A DNA stretch of 64,000 nucleotides from Janthinobacterium violaceinigrum (GCF_009208555.1 NZ_WFLI01000016.1:1-64000); one strand, 5' to 3'. Positions 53,049 through 62,939 are shown, counted from the first letter of the stretch. Translations and numbers: made by a program. Notes: generated by a model from the sequence alone, not told the origin.

Positions 53049-53110
53049 TGCAGGCATCATCAGCCCGAGGGCGGTTCACGCAGAGTTGCGTGGGAGGAAT
53101 GCCATCTCCG
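53049..53110 (-). ncRNA. Fluoride riboswitch (crcB motif)
   Basis: On the minus strand, in order: GGAGATGGCATTCCTCC, a CACGCAACTCTGCGTG hairpin, AACCGCC, and GGGCTGATGATGCCTGC. These are the conserved elements of the crcB RNA motif (GATGG, AACCGCC, CTGATGATGCC). Downstream, GCCTGCA at the aptamer's 3' edge can pair with TGCAGGC in a long hairpin (53018-53055) that ends at the first ATG. That offers an expression platform mutually exclusive with the aptamer's GGCAT/ATGCC pairing. There is no T-run, so control may be translational. Confidence 0.93.
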
Positions 53111-53166
53111 GTAGAAATTCTAGCACTGCCGGGTGATGGACACTATTGAATTTTAACAACAGCCTT

Positions 53167-54756
53167 TTATAAGCCCAGTTCGGCCACCAGCGCCTGGCCG
53201 ATGGCCCGCTGTTCGGCCAGGATGGCGCGCAGGTGGTGGGGGCGCGTCTTGACATTGGTCATGACCACGCGCAGCACGTTGGTGGGACCAGGGTAGCGCG
53301 TCGATTCGAGCACCGTGCGCGACACGAAGCTGTGGCCCTGCGCCTTTTGCCGGTTTTGCAGCTTGGCGTTGAGCGTGTTCAGCTGCTTGTTCAGCTCCGT
53401 TGCCGCCTCCGCCTGGCCGCCGGCCAGCAAGGCCTCCATGCGCTGGCGCAAGTGCGCAGGCACGTAGCGGTAGGTCAGGATGAAGGTGTCCGAACGCGTG
53501 AGCAGTTCGAAATCCTGCTGGTCGGCCAGCAAGTCCTGCAACTGTCCGGACAGGGTGGCGGCCTGTTGCAGCAAGGTGGTGTAGCCGGACACGCCCAGCA
53601 CCTTGAACGAGGTCCACAGTTTCAGGGCGTCGAAGCGGCGCGAGCCTTCCAGCGAGGTCTGGCCCAGGTCGCCCGAGTTGTCGCGCAAGATGTAGTTGGC
53701 GTTGTGTTTCAGCAGGTTCAGGCTGGCGCTGTCCTTGAACAGCACCATGCTTTGCGCCATCGGCACCCACAGCAGTTTATGCCCGTCGATGACGACGGAG
53801 TCGGCCAGGGCAATGCCGTCGTACAGCGCGCGGTACTGTTCCGCGATCAGCAGGGCGCCGCCCCAGGCCGCATCCACATGGAACCAGATGCCTTCCCGCG
53901 CCGCAATGGCCGCCATGGCGGCCAGCGGGTCGATGGCGCCCGTTTCCGTCGTGCCGGCGATGCCGATCATGGCGACGACCTTGATATTGCGCGATTTCAA
54001 GTCGGCAATCGTGGCTTCCAGCGCGGCGACGTCGATGCGGTTGTCGCGGTCGACGGCCACCAGGTGCAGGGCGTTTTCACCGAGGCCCAGGGTCGCCAGC
54101 GCCTTTTTCACGGAATAATGGCTGCGGGCCGAGCCGATCACGGCCAGTCCCGCGTGGCCGGACTCCTGCATGGCGGCAAACAGGCCCCGCTTGCGCGTGC
54201 CGGGCAATTGGCTTTCCAGCGCCACGGCCAGGGCCGTCAAATTGCCCATGGTGCCGCCATTGACGACATTGCCCAGCGCGCCGCTGGCGGCGGCCATGGC
54301 CTGCGTGTAGACGCTGTCGGCCTGCTGGTAGACCTGGCGGTGCAGCCAGCCCAGGATCTGCTTTTCGATCAGGGTCGACACGTACGCCGTCTCGATCTTG
54401 ACCTGGTTCTGGTTCAGGGTGGCCGTAAATGCTTCGGCCAGCACGCTGATCCAGGGCAGGGCCTGGGTCATGTGGCCGATGTATTGGGGATGGTTCAGCT
54501 GGGCCGTATTGGCCAGCACGGTGGTGTCGAGCTCCTGCAGGAAATCCGCCACGGGCATGCCGTGCGCGGGCAGGCTGGTGTCGGACAGTTGCGTCAGCAG
54601 TTCCGCATACGGCGTGTGCGGATACGGCTCGGCGCGCTCGGCAGCCAGCCAGCCGCCCAGCATGCGCAGCGCCTGCTGCAGGGGCGCGGGCGCCTGTTGC
54701 AGCGCATCGATGGAAAAATGCTGCTGCAGCAGCTGTTCGATAGCGGAGTCGGTCAT
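53167..54756 (-). CDS. PLP-dependent group II decarboxylase (DDC/aspartate or tyrosine decarboxylase-like)
   Basis: 529 residues. PLP-binding lysine is Lys327 in VIDGHKLLWVPM; other family blocks are LNHPQYIGHMTQ (89-100), GGTMGNLTAL and WFHVDAAWGGALL (with the PLP-nitrogen Asp). Decarboxylates an amino acid, but the substrate (aspartate, glutamate or aromatic) is not evident. A C-terminal region about 430-470 is rich in Ala/Gln/Lys. Monocistronic, between the riboswitch operon and trpS. Confidence 0.88.
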   Translation of the reverse strand: MTDSAIEQLLQQHFSIDALQQAPAPLQQALRMLGGWLAAERAEPYPHTPYAELLTQLSDTSLPAHGMPVADFLQELDTTVLANTAQLNHPQYIGHMTQALPWISVLAEAFTATLNQNQVKIETAYVSTLIEKQILGWLHRQVYQQADSVYTQAMAAASGALGNVVNGGTMGNLTALAVALESQLPGTRKRGLFAAMQESGHAGLAVIGSARSHYSVKKALATLGLGENALHLVAVDRDNRIDVAALEATIADLKSRNIKVVAMIGIAGTTETGAIDPLAAMAAIAAREGIWFHVDAAWGGALLIAEQYRALYDGIALADSVVIDGHKLLWVPMAQSMVLFKDSASLNLLKHNANYILRDNSGDLGQTSLEGSRRFDALKLWTSFKVLGVSGYTTLLQQAATLSGQLQDLLADQQDFELLTRSDTFILTYRYVPAHLRQRMEALLAGGQAEAATELNKQLNTLNAKLQNRQKAQGHSFVSRTVLESTRYPGPTNVLRVVMTNVKTRPHHLRAILAEQRAIGQALVAELGL

Positions 54757-54774
54757 TAGCTACGTTTCAATATA

Positions 54775-54845
54775 TGGTGACCCTAAGTCAAGTGCCGGGG
54801 GCGGACCCTAAGGGTTCGACCCCGGACTTTGCTGTTGGGTTAGGC
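54775..54845. repeat. Intergenic repeat R2, copy 2
   Basis: Contains GCGGACCC, GGGTTCGACCCCGG and TTTGCTGTTGGGTT, resembling the second half of copy 1 at 36893-36985 (GGGTCTGACCCCGG, TTTGCCCTTGGGTT). Lies between the decarboxylase start and the trpS terminator. Confidence 0.45.
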
Positions 54846-54894
54846 AAAAAAATAGCCCTGGCGGAGACGGGATTCTACCCGACTCCGGCAGGGC
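54845..54894 (-). terminator. Intrinsic terminator of trpS
   Basis: On the minus strand the stem GCCCTGCCGGAG / CTCCGCCAGGGC (one mismatch) is followed by TATTTTTTT, 28 bp past the trpS stop. Confidence 0.85.
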
Positions 54895-54921
54895 GCATCA
54901 GTTTGCTATTGCTAGCGGTGG

Positions 54922-56001
54922 TCAGAAATAGTTGAGACCCAGCGCCGACTTGACTTCATCGGCCGTGCGGGCCGCCACTTCGCGGGCCTTGAACGTGCCT
55001 TCCTTGAGCATCTGGATGACCTGGCCCTTGTCCTTGGCGAACTCTTCGCGGCGGGCGCGGATCGGCGCCAGCAATTCCTGCAAGACCACGTCCAGGCGCT
55101 TCTTGACGATGCTGTCGCCCAGGCCGCCCCGCACGTAGTGGGCTTTCATCTCGGCCAGCGCCGCTTTTTCCGGATCGAACGCGTCCAGGTAGGTGAAGGC
55201 CACGTTGCCTTCCAGGTGGCCCGGGTCTTCCACGCGCAGGTGCAGCGGGTCCGTGTACACTTTTTTCACGGCAGCCGTGATTTCGGCCGGCGTCGCGCCC
55301 AGGTTGATGGTGTTGCCCAGCGACTTGCTCATCTTCGCCTTGCCGTCGATGCCGGGCAGGCGGCCGATGTCCGGCACCAGCGCCTTGCATTCCATCAGCA
55401 CTTCGCGGTTGTACATGCGGTTGAAGCGGCGCACGATTTCATTCGTTTGCTCGATCATCGGGATCTGGTCTTCGCCCACGGGTACCACGCCTGCCTTGAA
55501 GGCCGTGATGTCGGCCGCCTGGCTGGCCGGGTAGGTCAGGAAGCCGGCCGGGATATCGCGCTCGAAGCCGCGCAGGCGGATTTCTTCCTTGACGGTGGGG
55601 TTGCGCTCGAGGCGGGCCACGGTGACGATGTTCAGGTAGTAGAACGTCAGCTCGGCCAGTTCCGGGATCTGGGACTGGATGAACACGGTCGTTTTCGTCG
55701 GATCGATGCCGACGGCCAGGTAGTCGAGCGCCACTTCAACGACGTTGCGGTGCACCTTGTCGATGTCGTCCATATTGTCCGTCAGCGCTTGCGCATCGGC
55801 CAGCATGATGAATTGCTTGTAGCTGTTCTGATAGGCGACGCGGTCGCGCAGGCTGCCTACGAAGTGGCCCAGGTGTAAGGGACCGGTGGGACGGTCGCCC
55901 GTCAGGATCACGGATTGCGAAGCGATGGCGGCAGCCGACAGGGGCGCGGCCGGGGTGTTATCGGTGTCGGGAGTATCGGGGGTATTCGGCAAGCTCATCA
56001 A
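54922..56001 (-). CDS. trpS: Tryptophanyl-tRNA synthetase
   Basis: 359 residues. Class I signatures: HIGH-like [10 protein letters not shown] (41-50) and KMSKS in [13 protein letters not shown] (about 222-226). It has an N-terminal extension of about 28 Thr/Pro/Ala-rich residues ([15 protein letters not shown]) not usual in the family core. The start may be the first or second of two ATG codons at 56001 and 55998. Charges tRNA-Trp in the cytoplasm. Confidence 0.96.
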   Translation of the reverse strand: MMSLPNTPDTPDTDNTPAAPLSAAAIASQSVILTGDRPTGPLHLGHFVGSLRDRVAYQNSYKQFIMLADAQALTDNMDDIDKVHRNVVEVALDYLAVGIDPTKTTVFIQSQIPELAELTFYYLNIVTVARLERNPTVKEEIRLRGFERDIPAGFLTYPASQAADITAFKAGVVPVGEDQIPMIEQTNEIVRRFNRMYNREVLMECKALVPDIGRLPGIDGKAKMSKSLGNTINLGATPAEITAAVKKVYTDPLHLRVEDPGHLEGNVAFTYLDAFDPEKAALAEMKAHYVRGGLGDSIVKKRLDVVLQELLAPIRARREEFAKDKGQVIQMLKEGTFKAREVAARTADEVKSALGLNYF

Positions 56002-56315
56002 GTTTCCTTTCGAGCCGCCTGCATCGGGGATGATCCAGGCTGAAGCCTGTTACGCCACCGATCGAGGCGGCGTTGATCATGATCACATCACTATGCAGTG
56101 GCCGCGCGGAGTGAGCGGGACCACCAATTCAAGCAGGCGTGTTGTGACGGGATAAATTTCATGGCGTTATGGTTGCAGTTCGTACGCGTTCTGTCAAGTT
56201 GCGGCCCCATATATCTGCTGCGCTGCGTCAGAGGCTGGCCTTCTGCAGGACTTGCTTTCCGGGTACTATTGCCGTTCGGCCACTTTTGCGTGGCATGAAT
56301 CCATTGGAGAACAGT
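56002..56315. other. Intergenic region between trpS and the CocE-type hydrolase
   Basis: 314 bp that must contain divergent promoters for trpS and the hydrolase. No clear -10/-35 pair, hairpin or repeat was seen. The hydrolase ribosome site TTGGAG is at its right end. Confidence 0.4.
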
Positions 56316-58259
56316 ATGCGCGTTTCGTCCCCCGTCCGGCTCACCGGTCTGGCTCTTGTTATCAGTTCCCTGTTTGCCGCGCCCGTGCTGGCGCAAACAC
56401 CGCCCATGACGCCCGATATCGGCGCCAAGCTGGTGATGCCCGACTTGAACGATTACGTCAAGCGCGTGGTGATGATCCCCATGCGCGACGGTGTCAAGCT
56501 GTACACGGTGATCGTCGTGCCGAAAGGCGCCCAGAAAGCGCCCATCATGCTCACGCGCACGCCGTACAATGCGGCCCGCCGCGCCCAGCGCGCAGCCAGC
56601 CCCAGCATGCTGGCGACCCTGCCGCAGGGCGACGACACCCTGGTCGAGAACGGCTACATCCGCGTATTCCAGGACGTGCGGGGCAAGCATGGCTCGGAAG
56701 GCGATTATGTGATGACGCGCCCCGTGCGCGGCCCCTTGAACCATACCAAGGTGGACAACGTCACCGATGCGTGGGACACGATCGACTGGCTGGTGAAAAA
56801 CGTGCCGGAAACGAATGGCAAGGTGGGCATGCTGGGTTCCTCGTATGAAGGCCATACGGTGCTGATGGCCCTGGTCGACCCGCATCCGGCCCTGAAGGTG
56901 GCCATCCCCATGAGCGCCATGGTCGATGGCTGGCGCGGCGACGACTGGTTCCACAACGGCGCCTTCCGCATGCCCAGCCTGTCCTACCTGGCCTGGCAGA
57001 CGAGCGCCCGCGGCAGCGCCGAGGCGCCCGCGCTGGGCGTGTATGACGAGTACGACGCGTACCTGCGCATCGGCTCGGCCGGCGATTTCGCGAAGAAATT
57101 CGGCATCGACAAGCTGACCTACACGAAAAAACTGTTCGAGCACCCGGCCTACGACAGTTACTGGCAAGAACAGGCACTCGACAAGATCCTGGCCAAGCGC
57201 CCGCTGATCGTGCCCACCATGCATGTGGTGGGGCAGTGGGACCAGGAAGACATCTATGGCCCCTACGCCACCTACGCGGCGATGGAAGGGCGCGACAAGC
57301 GCAATAACCTCAATTACCTGGCCATCGGCCCGTGGCGCCATAGTGGCGTCAACTATGACGGTTCCAGCCTGGGCGCCCTGAAGTTTGACGGCGACACGGC
57401 GCGCCAGTTCCGCGAAAAGGTCATGCAGCCATTCCTCAATCAATACCTGAAGGATGGCGCGCCGGATGCGAACACGGCCCCCGTGGTGTCGTACCAGAGC
57501 GGCACCAACCAGTGGCAGCGCCTGCAGCAGTGGCCGCTGGCCTGCGAGACGTGCGACACGAAGCTGACGCCGATCTACCTGCAGGACGGTTCCAGGCTGG
57601 GCTTTGCGGCGCCATCGGGCGCTGCGGATGCGGCTGAAGGGGCGTTCGATGAGTACGTGGCCGATCCGGCGAAACCCGTGCCTTTCGTGGCCCGTCCCGT
57701 GCGCCTCACCGACGCCGACGTGTGGAAGCCATGGCTGGTCAGCGACCAGCGCGGCTATGCGGACCGCACGGACGTGCTCAGCTACGTTTCCGAACCGTTG
57801 AAGACGGCCGTGCGCATCGCCGGCGCGCCGATGGTCAACCTGTTTGCCGCCACCAGCGGCACGGACGCCGACTGGGTCGTGAAACTGATCGACGTGTATC
57901 CGGACGAAGTGCCGTCGCAGCCGGCCATGGGCGGCTACCAGTTGGGCGTGGCGATGGATATCTTCCGCGGCCGCTACCGCGACAGCTTCGAACACCCGAC
58001 GCCGATACCGGCGGGCAAGGTGGAGCGCTACCGCTTCGCTTTGCCGAACGCAAATCACGTCTTCCTGCCCGGCCACCGCATTGCCGTGCAAGTGCAGTCG
58101 AGCTGGTTCCCCCTGTACGACCGCAATCCGCAAATTTACGTGCCGAACATCTTCCTGGCCGACCCCGGCCATTATAGAAAGGCGACGCAGCGCGTGTACC
58201 ACGCGGCAGGGGCTGCCAGCGCGATCGAGTTGCCGATAGCGCCGCTCGACGCGCGCTAA
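56316..58259 (+). CDS. CocE/NonD family hydrolase (alpha-amino-acid ester hydrolase-like), secreted
   Basis: 647 residues from the ATG at 56316 (TTGGAG ribosome site). Signal peptide (VRLTGLALVISSLFAAPVLAQ). The X-Pro/CocE hydrolase domain has nucleophile Ser176 in GMLGSSYEGHT, the acid in GQWDQEDIYG and the His in AIGPWRHSG, then a C-terminal jelly-roll (X-PRO dipeptidyl-peptidase C-terminal) domain. Acts in the periplasm or outside on amino-acid esters, acyl amides or beta-lactam-type acyl groups. Its stop overlaps the convergent exporter stop by 3 bp. Confidence 0.92.
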   Translation: MRVSSPVRLTGLALVISSLFAAPVLAQTPPMTPDIGAKLVMPDLNDYVKRVVMIPMRDGVKLYTVIVVPKGAQKAPIMLTRTPYNAARRAQRAASPSMLATLPQGDDTLVENGYIRVFQDVRGKHGSEGDYVMTRPVRGPLNHTKVDNVTDAWDTIDWLVKNVPETNGKVGMLGSSYEGHTVLMALVDPHPALKVAIPMSAMVDGWRGDDWFHNGAFRMPSLSYLAWQTSARGSAEAPALGVYDEYDAYLRIGSAGDFAKKFGIDKLTYTKKLFEHPAYDSYWQEQALDKILAKRPLIVPTMHVVGQWDQEDIYGPYATYAAMEGRDKRNNLNYLAIGPWRHSGVNYDGSSLGALKFDGDTARQFREKVMQPFLNQYLKDGAPDANTAPVVSYQSGTNQWQRLQQWPLACETCDTKLTPIYLQDGSRLGFAAPSGAADAAEGAFDEYVADPAKPVPFVARPVRLTDADVWKPWLVSDQRGYADRTDVLSYVSEPLKTAVRIAGAPMVNLFAATSGTDADWVVKLIDVYPDEVPSQPAMGGYQLGVAMDIFRGRYRDSFEHPTPIPAGKVERYRFALPNANHVFLPGHRIAVQVQSSWFPLYDRNPQIYVPNIFLADPGHYRKATQRVYHAAGAASAIELPIAPLDAR

Positions 58260-59113
58260 GCGATTCGCATCAGGATGGCTCCCGCCGCGATCAGGCCGAT
58301 GGCCAGGTAGCGGCGGGGGCTGATTTTTTCGCGCAGGAACAGGGCCGCGATGGCGATGGCGAACAGGATCGAGGTCTCGCGCAGGGCCGCGATGGCGGCC
58401 ACGGGCGCCTGTGTCATGGCCCACAGGGCCAGGCCATACGAAGCCAGGGTGCCGAAGCCGCCAACGGCGGCCAGGCGCCATTGCGTTTGCGCATAGGCAA
58501 GCAAGTCGGCGGGGCGGCGCAATGCCGTCCACAGCAGCAGTCCCGCGCCGTTCAAGACAAAAATCCACATCGTGTAGGCGGCCGGCGCGCCGGACAGGCG
58601 CACGCCGATGCCGTCGATCAGGGTATAGCTGGCAATGACGCAGGCGTTGCCCAGTGCAAAGGCGGTGGCGCGTCCCGTGTTTCTCGGCATGCTGCCGATG
58701 GCGGGCGTACGCGCGGCAACATACAGGCCGAAGATGCCCCCGCAGATGCAGGCGACGGCGCCCATCTGCATGGAAGACAGCCGTTCGCCGATCAGCGGCC
58801 AGCTGGCCAGCGCCACGAGCAGCGGCGCGCTGCCGCGCATCAGGGGATAGGCGTGGCTCATGTCGCCCGCCTTGTAGGCGGCCGCCAGCAGCGAGTAATA
58901 GGCCAGCTGCGCCACGGCCGAGGCGGCCAGGTAGGGCCAGCTGGCGGGCGCCGGCGCAGGCACGAAGGGCAGCACGGCCAGCGAGATCAGGGCGGCGCCC
59001 ACGGACACCAGCACCGTGCTGAGAAAGGTATCCTTGCCCGACTTGACGATGGCATTCCAGCTGGCGTGCAGGAGGGCGGCAAACAGGACGACGGCGACGA
59101 CAAGACCGGACAT
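58256..59113 (-). CDS. EamA/DMT family transporter (second)
   Basis: 285 residues, ten membrane helices, two EamA halves (LLHASWNAIVKSGKDTF; SHAYPLMRGSAPLLVALA; REKISPRRYLAIGLIAAGA). Exporter of unknown metabolites, related to the phosphonate-locus-type EamA group by the HASWNA motif. It starts only 7 bp after the solute-binding protein gene, so the two form an operon. Confidence 0.9.
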   Translation of the reverse strand: MSGLVVAVVLFAALLHASWNAIVKSGKDTFLSTVLVSVGAALISLAVLPFVPAPAPASWPYLAASAVAQLAYYSLLAAAYKAGDMSHAYPLMRGSAPLLVALASWPLIGERLSSMQMGAVACICGGIFGLYVAARTPAIGSMPRNTGRATAFALGNACVIASYTLIDGIGVRLSGAPAAYTMWIFVLNGAGLLLWTALRRPADLLAYAQTQWRLAAVGGFGTLASYGLALWAMTQAPVAAIAALRETSILFAIAIAALFLREKISPRRYLAIGLIAAGAILMRIA

Positions 59114-59120
59114 GCTAGCC

Positions 59121-59948
59121 TTAGCGGGGGCGTATGCTGAGCGACAGCAGTTCCTGGCGGTGATGGCGCTGGAAGGCGTCCATCAGGGAGCCCGAGCGGC
59201 CCGTCTTTTCCAGCAGGTCGCGCAAGGTCGCCTGGTCTTCCGCCGTCAGCGACTTGCGCGACAGGTAGATGCCGCTCATGCCCCACGGTAATTCCGGCAG
59301 CGCTTCCAGGCGCAGGCGGTCGGCCAGGCCATACACGCGCGCATCGTTTTGCGCCACGCCGGCCAGGATGGTGGGTGCCATGATGGTGGCGTCGATGAAG
59401 CCGCTTTGCATCAGGCGCGCCACGGACAGCGCGTCGACTTCGTAGAACAGGCGTCCCTGGCTGCTCAGCTCTTTTGCCAGCGCCTGGTACGGTGCGCCAT
59501 AGTCGTAGCCGCGCACCAGCGCCACGCGCAGTTCGCGCCGCTCGATCAGTTCCTGCATGGTGTTGATGGGCGCGCGCGCGCCCTGCAGCGAGATCAGCAG
59601 GGGGCGGCTGCCCAGCATGGGGATGAACAGGCCATGCTGGTCGCGCCGCAAGGTGCTGCTGGCCGGCATCAGCAAGTCGGCCTTGCCCGCCTCGAACATC
59701 GCTTCCAGGCGGGCGCGCGGCACGGCCGTGAAGATGAAATTGCAGCCCAGGCGCGTGCCCATGCTGCGCAGCAGGTCGGGATAGATGCCGCCGATGCTGG
59801 CGCCATTGACCACCACGCTGGCGCCGATGGCCGAGACGGGCACCTGGATGTCGCGCGAGCATTGCGCACCGGCCAGCGACGGCAGCGCCAGCGCCAGCAC
59901 GGCCACGGTTCGGCGCCAGGCGCTGAAATAAAAGTCAGTCATACCCAT
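59121..59948 (-). CDS. Periplasmic solute-binding protein (SBP_bac_3-like)
   Basis: 275 residues with a signal peptide (VAVLALALPSLAGAQ) and a type-II periplasmic-binding fold (GGIYPDLLRSMGTRLGC, FEAGKADLLMPASST, LRVALVRGYDYG). Such domains bind amino acids or similar ligands. No ABC permease or ATPase is nearby, so it may be a stand-alone sensor-type binding protein. It lies just upstream of the DMT exporter gene on the same strand. Confidence 0.85.
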   Translation of the reverse strand: MGMTDFYFSAWRRTVAVLALALPSLAGAQCSRDIQVPVSAIGASVVVNGASIGGIYPDLLRSMGTRLGCNFIFTAVPRARLEAMFEAGKADLLMPASSTLRRDQHGLFIPMLGSRPLLISLQGARAPINTMQELIERRELRVALVRGYDYGAPYQALAKELSSQGRLFYEVDALSVARLMQSGFIDATIMAPTILAGVAQNDARVYGLADRLRLEALPELPWGMSGIYLSRKSLTAEDQATLRDLLEKTGRSGSLMDAFQRHHRQELLSLSIRPR

Positions 59949-60042
59949 CCTTGCTCACCATCGAATGCCGGGCGTCGGTAACGCGCGGTTGATTATCCCA
60001 TTCTCGCCTATTTATTTCCCAAATGCAATATTATCCTGCTGA

Positions 60043-61326
60043 CTACTTTGTGGTGGAAACCACAAGTCTTGCCTGACGTTGTGCCTTGAAGTAGCGCCAG
60101 GCCACCACGATGCCCAGGGTTTGCATGATGGCGCACAGATAGAAGGTGCTGCCGATGCGCCAGTCCTGGGGCGGCAAATGGCTCACTTCACCGAGGATCA
60201 TGCTGCCCAGCAAGGGCATGATGATGATGCCCAGGCTGCTGATCGATTGCAGCGAGCCCATCAGCTCCCCCTGTTCGCCGGCGCCGGACGCCTTCGAGAT
60301 GATGCCTTGCAGGGCCGGGCCCGCGGCAAAGGCCAGCAGGTTGCACAGGATCAGCGCATACATCATCCAGCCCTGCGTGGCCAGGCCGTACAGCAGGTAG
60401 GTGAGGGCGCCCGAGGCCATGCCCAGCAGCGACAGGCGCACTTCGCCAAAGCGCTTGATGAGGATGCCCAGCAAGCCCGCCTGCACCACGGCCGCGCACA
60501 GGCCCACGCAGAACAGGGCGATGCCGTTCTGGCGCGGCGTCCAGTCGAAGCGGAAATGCGTGTACAGCACCCAGGTGGTGTTGAGCATCATTTGCGCAAA
60601 CGTCATCAGGCCGAAGGCCAGTACGAGGCCGCGGATGTCCACGCGGCGCACCAGCTTGAGCAGGGCGGCAAACGGATTGATGCGGGCCAGGGTGAACGGC
60701 GCGCGCGGACCCGGCTGCAGCGACTCGGGCACGAAGAAATAGCCATAGATGAAATTGGCCGCCGACAGGCCCGCCGCCACGTAAAACGGCAGGTGCAGAT
60801 TGACCTCGCCCAGCAGGCCGCCCAGCATGGGGCCGCAAATGAAGCCCAGGCCGAAGGCGGCGCCGATCTTGCCGAAACTCTTGGCGCGGTTGTCGGGCGT
60901 GGAAATGTCGGAAGCATAGGCGGACGCCACCGACATGCTGGCCGACGAGACGCCGCCGATGATGCGGCCGATGAACAGGCAGGCCAGGTTGGGCGCCCAG
61001 CCCGTGGCGAGAAAGTTGATGCCCATGCCGGCCATCGAGTACAGCAGTACGGGACGGCGTCCCACGCGGTCGCTGATGGCGCCCAGCATGGGCATGAAAA
61101 TGAATTGCAGCAAGCCGAAGACGGCCGCCATGATGCCGTACCAGAACGCTTGCTGATCCTTGCCGCTGACAAAGTCGCCGATCAGGATGGGCAGCACGGG
61201 CACCACGAGGCCGATGCCCAGCATGTCGATGAAGACGCAGACGAGGATGAAATTGAGGTTGCCGGCACGCGCGGGCGCGGCGGCGGAAGACGGTGATTGG
61301 CTGTCGGGGCTGGTTTTATCGGACAT
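60043..61326 (-). CDS. MFS transporter, TetA/TCR-like (DHA1) exporter
   Basis: 427 residues, 12 membrane helices. Motif A is in MLGAISDRVGRRPVLLYS, with antiporter-type GFICGPMLGGLLG (motif C) and FIDMLGIGLVVPVLPIL at helix 1, as in the Tet and multidrug DHA1 group. Disordered Ser/Ala/Pro N-terminus. Proton-coupled drug or metabolite efflux, substrate unknown. No TetR-type repressor adjoins it. Confidence 0.92.
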   Translation of the reverse strand: MSDKTSPDSQSPSSAAAPARAGNLNFILVCVFIDMLGIGLVVPVLPILIGDFVSGKDQQAFWYGIMAAVFGLLQFIFMPMLGAISDRVGRRPVLLYSMAGMGINFLATGWAPNLACLFIGRIIGGVSSASMSVASAYASDISTPDNRAKSFGKIGAAFGLGFICGPMLGGLLGEVNLHLPFYVAAGLSAANFIYGYFFVPESLQPGPRAPFTLARINPFAALLKLVRRVDIRGLVLAFGLMTFAQMMLNTTWVLYTHFRFDWTPRQNGIALFCVGLCAAVVQAGLLGILIKRFGEVRLSLLGMASGALTYLLYGLATQGWMMYALILCNLLAFAAGPALQGIISKASGAGEQGELMGSLQSISSLGIIIMPLLGSMILGEVSHLPPQDWRIGSTFYLCAIMQTLGIVVAWRYFKAQRQARLVVSTTK

Positions 61327-61483
61327 GCATGCTTTCGGCGCGCACTCCGCGCCGCCGTGCGGCGTGCGGAGTTCAATTGTTGGCGTTGCGCCGGCGCGTT
61401 GCAGGTTCCTGCCGACGCCACGGCGTGATAGCTGAGCCTTGTATTATAGACAGCATGGGCGGTGCTGGCTATCGCCACCCATG

Positions 61484-62134
61484 CTAGTCGGCAATTCCCC
61501 ATTCCTGGGCAAAGGCGGCGCGGAAATCCGTCAGTACGGCCAGCCGCTGTTCGGCCAGCCTGCGGCCCGCCGCCGTCTGCATCTTGCCGGGCAGTTTGTC
61601 CAGCTTGGTAACGATATGGTCGAGCGCGTACGCCTTGTCATTCAGTTCGCGATGCCGGGCCAGCGGGTCCGTGCCATGGGCCAGCGCGCTGTCCATGCGC
61701 GCCGCCGTATAGAACAGCCGCGCCAGTCCCACGGCGCCCAGCGCGTCGATGCGGTCGGCATCCTGCACGATCTGCGCTTCGAGCGTATGCGGCGGCAGGT
61801 CGGCGGAAAAACTGTGCGTCTCGATGGCGTGGGCCACGCCGGCCAGTTTTTCTGCCGGGAAATCCAGCTCGGCCAGCTGGCGGCACGCCAGCACTGCCGC
61901 CTGGCGCGAGGCCAGGTGACGTTCGGGATGGTTTTTCGGCAAGTTCACCAAGTCGTGCAGATAGCAGGCGGCCATCACGGTGAGGGCGTCGGCCTGCGCA
62001 TGTTCTTGCAGCAGGACACTGGCATTGCGCCAGACGCGCTGCAGGTGGTTGATGTCGTGGGCGCTGTCGTCGCCCAGGCCGGCCGTGGCCAGCGCCAGCA
62101 GGCGTGGTTGCCATTGGGAAAGCAAAGAATGCAT
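61484..62134 (-). CDS. HD domain phosphohydrolase
   Basis: 216 residues from the ATG at 62134 (MHSLLSQWQPRL). HD-type metal motifs: H in SAHDINHLQRVWRN, HD in CYLHDLVNLPKN, and the downstream Asp in VQDADRIDALGAVG. It resembles the YedJ/uncharacterised HD nucleotidase group, which hydrolyses phosphoesters in the cytoplasm. Substrate unknown. Complete. Confidence 0.9.
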   Translation of the reverse strand: MHSLLSQWQPRLLALATAGLGDDSAHDINHLQRVWRNASVLLQEHAQADALTVMAACYLHDLVNLPKNHPERHLASRQAAVLACRQLAELDFPAEKLAGVAHAIETHSFSADLPPHTLEAQIVQDADRIDALGAVGLARLFYTAARMDSALAHGTDPLARHRELNDKAYALDHIVTKLDKLPGKMQTAAGRRLAEQRLAVLTDFRAAFAQEWGIAD

Positions 62135-62311
62135 GTTCACAGTCGTAAAAAGCAGGGGCCGCCAGTGTGGCATAAAACGCCGCCGCGCATGCATCCATTG
62201 CTTTAAGCACTTGCTTTTTTATTTACTTCTAAGCAGAATGCGCGCCTTGGTATTTTATTGCCTATCAGATATTTTTGAAAAATAATAATTCCACATTGCA
62301 AAGGATAACCA

Positions 62312-62848
62312 ATGTCCCGTTATTGGCTGATAGCCGGTTTGTTTCTTGCCTGCGGCCACGCAGCTTCCTGGGCCCAGGAGGCTCCCCGCTATACCTTGAG
62401 CGAGGATATGGCGGAGACCGGCACCATCATCAAGCGCAAGGGTGTCAAGGGCAGCATTCCCGTGAATTACAGCTATGCGCAACTGAGCGAGGAACAGAAG
62501 CTGAGCGTGCGAGATCAGTACGAGGGTTTGCCGGCCGCGGACGAGCCTCCCTATCCGATCAAGGGCCCGGAGCCGTTCCTGCGCGAAGTGTATGCGGCAC
62601 AGCGCATCTTGCAAGTACGGGGCAAGCTGGTGCTGGCGGTGCAGGTCAATAGCAGGGGGGAGGGCAAGGAAGTGGCCATCTTCGAATCACCGGACGACAA
62701 GATGGCGAACTTTGCCGCAGCTGCCGCGATCAAGCAGCGCTACAAGCCGGGACTGTGCAGCGGCGTGCCTTGCACCATGGATTTTGTCTATACAGTGTCG
62801 TTCAATCTGCCGTCGGAAGAGGATGGCGGGGCGAAGGCGGCACAATAG
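62312..62848 (+). CDS. Secreted protein with TonB_C-like domain
   Basis: 178 residues with a signal peptide (LIAGLFLACGHAASWAQ). The middle is unrecognised. The last about 85 residues (QRILQVRGKLVLAVQVNSRG, FAAAAAIKQRYKPGLC, MDFVYTVSFNLP) follow the TonB C-terminal fold pattern, without the membrane anchor or Pro-rich linker of TonB, so it is probably a periplasmic TonB_C-family protein. Two Cys residues (GLCSGVPC) may form a disulphide. No partner genes adjoin it. Confidence 0.7.
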   Translation: MSRYWLIAGLFLACGHAASWAQEAPRYTLSEDMAETGTIIKRKGVKGSIPVNYSYAQLSEEQKLSVRDQYEGLPAADEPPYPIKGPEPFLREVYAAQRILQVRGKLVLAVQVNSRGEGKEVAIFESPDDKMANFAAAAAIKQRYKPGLCSGVPCTMDFVYTVSFNLPSEEDGGAKAAQ

Positions 62849-62939
62849 CGACACAATAACGGCGGGTATCCAGGCGTGATGCTTTTGCGACAAAGTCAGG
62901 TAATCGTGATCTCGCGGAAAGAACGATGCTCTTTTTTAG

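Noticed and set aside
56091-58568. 825-codon minus-strand frame opposite the CocE-type hydrolase
   Set aside because: Shadow frame with biased composition; the plus strand has a signal peptide and catalytic triad motifs.
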